From NCBI GenBank assembly GCA_016710525.1, contig JADJVQ010000020.1, forward strand, positions 25,020-89,019: a stretch of DNA of 64,000 nt. Reading direction: 5' to 3'. The notes under the pieces were generated by a model that did not search any database, had not been told where the DNA came from, and saw only the letters and a program-made list of their open reading frames with translations. The DNA comes from Burkholderiaceae bacterium. GTDB lineage: Bacteria > Pseudomonadota > Gammaproteobacteria > Burkholderiales > Burkholderiaceae_E. This document shows, piece by piece, positions 59,382 to 64,000 of this stretch. Numbering within the stretch: position 1 is the first letter of the stretch; every line of letters begins with the position of its first letter. The position numbers and the translations under genes are program-made.

Positions 59382-60341
59382 TCAGTACCCGGCCGTACGA
59401 TCGACCACTTCCTTCAGCGGCTTGCCGTCCAGAAACCGGCCCAGGTTTTCGACGAACAGGCGCGCCACGATCTTGTCGCGCTGCGGGTGCGGGCCGCCGA
59501 TGTGCGGCAGCACCAGGATGCCCTCGGTGCCCCAGAACGGGTGGTCGACGGGCAAGGGTTCCTGGCGAAACACGTCGAGCACCGCGCCGGCGATCTGCTT
59601 GTTCGTGACGGCTGCAATCAGGTCGGCGTCGTTGATCAGATGGCCGCGTCCGAAGTTCAGCAGCCAGGCGCCCGGCTTCATCATCGCCAGGCGTTGCGCA
59701 TTGATGAAGTTGTCGGTCTGCGGCGTGGCGGGCAATAGCAGCAGCACGAAGTCCGACTGCGCCAGCACCTCGGGTGTGCGCTCCGGCGGCAGGACCTCGG
59801 CCACATCGGCCATCGGCTCCGGACGGCGCCGGGTGCCGATCACCCGCATGCCCAGCGCGCTGGCCAGGCGAGCCACCTCTTCGCCGATCGCGCCCAGGCC
59901 CAGGATGCCCAGCGTCTTGCCGTTCAGCGGCTGCGCCATCTTCGGCACCCACTGCCGGTGCTTCTGATTCTCGAGCGCCGCCGCATAGGGTTTGGCCACG
60001 TAGAACAGCGCGCCCAGGATGTTCTCGGGCATCGATTCGCGGTGGGTGCCGCGGGCGCAGGTCAGCATCAGGTTGGCGGGCAGGTCGGGCAGCGCGAACC
60101 AGCCTTCGACGCCGGCGGTGAGCGCCTGCGCCCAGCGCAGCTTGGGCATCGCGGGCAGCAGGCCGGGCGGTGCGCCGAAGGCCATCAGCACTTCGCTGCG
60201 CGCCATCTGCTCGGGGGAAGGCTTCTCCTTGCGGGGCAGGGTGTCGACCTGGACGCGGCCGGCCAGGCCGGCGGTCTGGATCGCCTCGAGATAAGGGGCA
60301 GGGGAGTCGGTCCAGAGGAGCAGGGCGGTAGGGCTGGGCAT
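59382..60341 (-). CDS. D-2-hydroxyacid dehydrogenase
   Basis: A 319-residue enzyme, a second member of the family seen at 12036-12995. The Rossmann motif is GILGLGAIGEEVARLA. Catalytic residues sit in LNFGRGHLINDADL, VFRQEPLPVDHPFWG (Glu) and LPHIGGPH (His). ATG 60341 gives the natural N-terminus MPSPTALLLWT. The coding strand opposes nagAb. The substrate is unknown. Confidence 0.87.
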   Translation of the reverse strand: MPSPTALLLWTDSPAPYLEAIQTAGLAGRVQVDTLPRKEKPSPEQMARSEVLMAFGAPPGLLPAMPKLRWAQALTAGVEGWFALPDLPANLMLTCARGTHRESMPENILGALFYVAKPYAAALENQKHRQWVPKMAQPLNGKTLGILGLGAIGEEVARLASALGMRVIGTRRRPEPMADVAEVLPPERTPEVLAQSDFVLLLLPATPQTDNFINAQRLAMMKPGAWLLNFGRGHLINDADLIAAVTNKQIAGAVLDVFRQEPLPVDHPFWGTEGILVLPHIGGPHPQRDKIVARLFVENLGRFLDGKPLKEVVDRTAGY

Positions 60342-60409
60342 GGGCGGGCTTCGAGAATGGGCGGGTGCGGGGAGCATAGCCGAGCGGCAGCCGGTCCTGC
60401 CAGGCCGCG

Positions 60410-62101
60410 TCAGGGGGTCAGCAGCCGCCCGGGCAGCGCCCCGGTGAAGGCATCCTGGCGGGCAACCACTTCGCCATTGACCAGGGTCGCCACGTAGCCT
60501 TGCGCCGCCTGCACGAGACGGCGCCCGCCGGCGGGCAGATCATGGCTCATCCGGGGCACGTCCAGCGCCATCCGTCCGTGGTCGATGACATTGACGTCCG
60601 CGTGGTACCCGACGGCCAATCGTCCTCGGCCCGACAGACCGAAGAACTCGGCCGGTTCGGAGGTGAGCTTGCGGACGGCTTCAGGCACGGCCAGCCGGGG
60701 GCCGCGCACGCGGTCGCGGCACCAGTAGGTCAGTGTGCTGGTGGTCGCGCTGGCATCGCAGATGATGCTGCTGTGCGCCCCGGCATCGCCCAGGCCAAGC
60801 AGCGAACCTTCGGCCTTCATCATGGCCAGCGCCGGTTCGAGGCTGAATTCCGCATAGTTTCCGCTCGTCATCAGCACGCTGCCGCGGCCCCCGTCCGCCA
60901 TGAACGCGTCATAGACCAGTTGCGCCGCGGGCCGTCCTTCGCGCTCTGCCTGGACCGACAAGGCTTCTCGCGCTTCAGGCTCGTAGCGGACGGCGCCGCG
61001 GATGGCGAACATGCGGGGATACAGCTTCTCGAAGCGCCCGCCATGCTGCCGCGATTCGTCCACCAGCCGTTCGCGCATGGCTGGCCGCGCAAGCTCGACC
61101 AGCCGTTCGTCCAGCGGCATCGGCGCCAGATCGAGGTAGCTCGGGCATTTCGCGAACGGGTGGGTGCTGGTCTCCCAGCACAGGATGGCGCCCGTCGGCC
61201 GGCCCAGTACCTGCGGGCGGATGTCCAGGCCTTCGGCACGGGCCTGTGCCGTGCGCTCGAGCATCGCGCGCCAGGCATCCGGAAATTCGTTGGTCTGCTT
61301 GAGCGTATAGGTCACCCGGCAGCCGGTCTGGCGGGCGACCGTGCAGATCATGTCGAGTTCCTGTTCGGCCAGCGGATAGCGATTGAACTCGGGCGCGATC
61401 TGAAGCACGCCCCCGCAGGCGGCCAGCGCGCGGCCGATCGCGAGGTATTCGTCGAGCTGCGCGTGCCGCGTCGGCGCCGAGATGCCGGCGAGCGTCTTCT
61501 GGGCATGCAGCCGGGTCGAACCCACACCCACCGCGCCGGCGCGCAGGCATTCGGCGGCCAGTTCCCCGATCCGGTCGATGTCGCTGGCGGTGGCGGCTTC
61601 GCCATCGATCGCACGCTGCCCCATCACCCAAAGCCGCAGGCAGGAGTGCGGCACGAGGCTGGCCACGTTCATGTCGAAGCGCCGCCCGGCGATGAACTCG
61701 AGGTACTGCGGGTAGCTCTCCCAGTCCCAGGGCAGACCCCGGTCGAGCACGCTGGCCGGGATGTCCTCCACCCCTTCCATCAGCGCGACCACGAAGCCGC
61801 GATGCTCGGGCCTGCAGGGCGCGAAGCCCACGCCGCAGTTGCCGATGACGACACTGGTGATGCCGTGCCCGGAGGCGGGTTTGAGCTGATGCTCCCAGGT
61901 GACATTGCCATCGAGGTGCGAATGCACATCGACGAAACCGGGCGTCACGAGGCAGCCGCGGGCATCGATGGTCTGCCGTGCCGGGCCGAGCTCGGCGCCG
62001 ATCGCCACGATGCGATCCGCCCGGATCGCGACATCGGCAGGCTTCGCCTCGCTGCCGGAACCGTCATGGACGGTGCCGCCCTGAATCAGGATGTCGAACA
62101 T
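60410..62101 (-). CDS. N-acyl-D-amino-acid deacylase family amidohydrolase
   Basis: A 563-residue metal-dependent hydrolase with the amidohydrolase motif VDVHSHLD (His60, His62), IGNCGVGFAP, and the C-terminal GYHADVNVID typical of D-aminoacylases. It removes acyl groups from N-acyl-D-amino acids or acts on related amides. It is 68 bases from the other hydroxyacid dehydrogenase on the same strand, and divergent from a peptide-type binding protein that could import its substrate. Confidence 0.85.
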   Translation of the reverse strand: MFDILIQGGTVHDGSGSEAKPADVAIRADRIVAIGAELGPARQTIDARGCLVTPGFVDVHSHLDGNVTWEHQLKPASGHGITSVVIGNCGVGFAPCRPEHRGFVVALMEGVEDIPASVLDRGLPWDWESYPQYLEFIAGRRFDMNVASLVPHSCLRLWVMGQRAIDGEAATASDIDRIGELAAECLRAGAVGVGSTRLHAQKTLAGISAPTRHAQLDEYLAIGRALAACGGVLQIAPEFNRYPLAEQELDMICTVARQTGCRVTYTLKQTNEFPDAWRAMLERTAQARAEGLDIRPQVLGRPTGAILCWETSTHPFAKCPSYLDLAPMPLDERLVELARPAMRERLVDESRQHGGRFEKLYPRMFAIRGAVRYEPEAREALSVQAEREGRPAAQLVYDAFMADGGRGSVLMTSGNYAEFSLEPALAMMKAEGSLLGLGDAGAHSSIICDASATTSTLTYWCRDRVRGPRLAVPEAVRKLTSEPAEFFGLSGRGRLAVGYHADVNVIDHGRMALDVPRMSHDLPAGGRRLVQAAQGYVATLVNGEVVARQDAFTGALPGRLLTP

Positions 62102-62285
62102 GAGGGTCTCCCGGTGGGCTGGCGACGAAGGACTGGAAATGCGCTCTGCCTCGCATCATGCCTCCCGGCCATTTTTGAAAGGCCATAACCGCATTGGGGT
62201 GTTGCCGGCCGCACGCACGTCCCACTTTGTGATGTAGGGTTTTCTCAGACCGATCCGAACAAAAACGGCACAAGGGAGACACGGC

Positions 62286-64000
62286 ATGAATCGAAGCACA
62301 CTCGCGGGCAATCTGCGCTTGCTGGGCGGCGCGCTGGCACTGGGTCTGGTCGGGCTGTCGGCCCCCTCGGCACAGGCCCAGGCTGAAAAACCCAAATACG
62401 GCGGAGCCCTGAGCATCGGCACGAACTCGCCCTCGCTGGCGCCGCTGTCGTGGGATCCGGCCGACTGGAACTACAAGACCGCGCAGGATGCCGGCATGTA
62501 CTACGACCGCCTTTTCGGCGCCGATTTTTCGAAGTCGAAGGCGCAGGGGGGCCCGTACCTGTTCAAGGCGGATGGCTTCCTGCCCACCGACGCCGTCCGG
62601 GGCGATCTGGCCGAATCCTGGAAGTGGCTCGAACCGCCCCTGCGGCTCGAGATCCAGCTTCGCAAAGGGGTGATGTTTCCCGAGAAGGCCGGTGTGATGG
62701 CCGCTCGCGAACTGGTCGCGCAGGACGTGGCCTACAGCTTCAACCGGCTGATGGCCAGCCCCAAGCGGACAGCGGATTACCTGGACCACATCCTGCGCAT
62801 CGAGGCGCCCGAGCGCCACAAGGTGGTGTTCTATTTCAAGCACTTCCACGAGGATTGGGCTGGTCGCTTCGGCTTTGGCACCTACTCGTCCATCTACCCC
62901 AAAGAAGTGGTTGACGCCGGCATCGGCGACTGGCGAAAGGCCAATGGCAGCGGGCCCTTCCAGATCGCCGAATACGTCGGCGGCAATTCGCAGAACTATG
63001 TGAAGAACCCGCTGTACTGGGGCAAGGAGCGCATCGGCGGCCAGGAATACAACCTGCCCTTTCTGGACCGGGTCAGCATCCGCATCATGAAGGACGAGTC
63101 GGCCCGCTATGCGGCGCTGCGCACCGGCAGGCTCGATATCCTGCAGTCCATCACCTGGAGCGCCGCGGAGGAACTGAAGAAGAACGCGCCCCATCTCAAG
63201 TGGGCTCGCTGGCTGCAGCATGGCTCCGCCTACATCGCGATGCGCACCGACACCAAGCCGTTCACCGATGTGCGGGTGCGCCGTGCGCTGAACATGGCGG
63301 TGAACAAGCAGGAGATCGTCTCCAGCTTCTATGGTGGCAACGCCGAAGTCTTCGCCTATCCGCAGCATCCGGACTACGGCGCGTATTTCGAGCCGCTGTC
63401 GTCGATGCCGGAATCGATCAAGGAGCTCTACGTCTACAACCCGGACAAGGCCAAGAAGCTGCTGGCCGAGGCGGGGTACCCGAACGGCTTTACCGTCAAG
63501 GCTCACATCTGCGCCTGCGATCCGACGATGATGGATCTGGGCCCGCTGGTGGCCGCCTATCTTCAAAGGGTTGGCGTGAAGATGGTGTTCGAGCCGCTCG
63601 AGCAGGGCGCGTTCTTCTCGCTGCTGCGCTCCGGCAAGAACAATCCGGCCATGGCCTTCACCAATTCGCACGGCAGCCCCACCACCACCCTGCGCAAGAA
63701 CTTCATGCCGGGTCAGTACACCAACAACTCGCAATGGAACGATCCGGCCTTCCAGGACAAGATGCAGGCGATGTACCGGGAACGCGACGAGCCTACGCGC
63801 CAGAAGATGATCCGCGAAATGACCCGTGACATCCTCGACAAGGCGCCCTACATCTGGCTGCCGGTGGCCTACACCTATGCCGCCTGGTGGCCCTGGGTCA
63901 AGAACTACGACGGCGAAATCTATGGCGGCGGGTTCTGGTGGCAGCCGGTCCATTCGCGGATCTGGATCGATCAGGACCTGAAGAAGAAGATGGGGTTCTG
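62286..64000 (+). CDS. ABC transporter substrate-binding protein, family 5 (3' end at window edge)
   Basis: ATG 62286 opens a signal peptide (LGGALALGLVGLSAPSAQAQ) and then a family-5 binding protein. It has LRLEIQLRKGVMFPEKAG, NGSGPFQIAEYVGGN, FTDVRVRRALNMAVNKQEIV and YVYNPDKAKKLLAEAGYPNG. The frame is open to base 64000, where 571 codons end with TG, probably the first two bases of a stop. The ribosome site GGGAGA precedes the ATG. It is divergent from the amidohydrolase gene; downstream permease genes would lie outside the window. Confidence 0.87.
   Translation, partial: MNRSTLAGNLRLLGGALALGLVGLSAPSAQAQAEKPKYGGALSIGTNSPSLAPLSWDPADWNYKTAQDAGMYYDRLFGADFSKSKAQGGPYLFKADGFLPTDAVRGDLAESWKWLEPPLRLEIQLRKGVMFPEKAGVMAARELVAQDVAYSFNRLMASPKRTADYLDHILRIEAPERHKVVFYFKHFHEDWAGRFGFGTYSSIYPKEVVDAGIGDWRKANGSGPFQIAEYVGGNSQNYVKNPLYWGKERIGGQEYNLPFLDRVSIRIMKDESARYAALRTGRLDILQSITWSAAEELKKNAPHLKWARWLQHGSAYIAMRTDTKPFTDVRVRRALNMAVNKQEIVSSFYGGNAEVFAYPQHPDYGAYFEPLSSMPESIKELYVYNPDKAKKLLAEAGYPNGFTVKAHICACDPTMMDLGPLVAAYLQRVGVKMVFEPLEQGAFFSLLRSGKNNPAMAFTNSHGSPTTTLRKNFMPGQYTNNSQWNDPAFQDKMQAMYRERDEPTRQKMIREMTRDILDKAPYIWLPVAYTYAAWWPWVKNYDGEIYGGGFWWQPVHSRIWIDQDLKKKMGF

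Noticed and set aside
62064..63953. Long minus-strand ORF of 629 codons
   Set aside because: The plus strand carries a complete signal peptide and family-5 binding-protein motifs over the same bases.

Overview
The window is high-GC DNA (about two thirds G+C by eye) with densely packed genes, many small operons and strong third-position GC bias. The gene families point to an aerobic betaproteobacterium, most likely Burkholderiales: a tripartite tricarboxylate transporter with a Bug-type binding protein, a salicylate 5-hydroxylase operon in the Ralstonia nag order, and a selenoneine gene set like that of Variovorax. No rRNA, tRNA, CRISPR array or phage was seen. The only mobile element is a decayed IS630-type copy.

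Layout. 1-4.6 kb: small periplasmic or lipoprotein genes, an ATP-grasp protein and a Tat-exported transglutaminase-like protein. 4.9-9.4 kb: selenoneine genes, with senA divergent from senB-senC; SenC is a selenophosphate synthetase fused to an FAD oxidoreductase. 9.5-20.3 kb: MMPL exporter, NIPSNAP protein, hydroxyacid dehydrogenase, a frameshifted osmoprotectant-type binding-protein/permease fusion with a 26-G run, quinone reductase, alkyltransferase, Baeyer-Villiger-type monooxygenase and a FecR/DUF6600 protein. 20.5-25 kb: a small frameshifted gene and a large repeat lipoprotein split by one missing base. 25.2-29.4 kb: GMC oxidoreductase, its small subunit, nitronate monooxygenase-like protein and O-methyltransferase. 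29.4-30.2 kb: a GrdB/PrdB-family selenoprotein gene read through an in-frame TGA, followed by a SECIS-like hairpin. 30.4-37.1 kb: nitroreductase, then a tctC-[IS630 relic]-tctB-tctA-dehydratase-enoyl-CoA hydratase operon. 37.1-42 kb: gene remnants, an OYE-family enzyme coupled to a tiny secreted Cys-rich protein, and an alpha/beta hydrolase with a duplicated fragment. 42-48.6 kb: peptide-type ABC importer (the second ATPase gene carries a +1 G) and an Asp-box protein. 48.7-55.2 kb: diacylglycerol kinase and membrane protein, a 1002-residue propeller/di-haem protein and two hypothetical genes. 55.2-59.4 kb: LysR regulator divergent from salicylate 5-hydroxylase genes. 59.4-64 kb: hydroxyacid dehydrogenase, D-aminoacylase-type amidohydrolase and a second solute-binding protein that runs off the window.

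How the parts fit. Two loci about 20 kb apart concern selenium. SenC should make selenophosphate, SenB a selenosugar and SenA selenoneine. The GrdB-like protein needs selenocysteine, which also needs selenophosphate. The general picture is a catabolic generalist: aromatic hydroxylation, carboxylate and peptide uptake, CoA-ester hydration, flavin oxidoreductases.

Caution. Three genes carry single-base frameshifts (near 13.6 kb, at about 23,296 and at 46,710-46,714), two of them in G runs. Some may be sequencing or assembly errors rather than real mutations.
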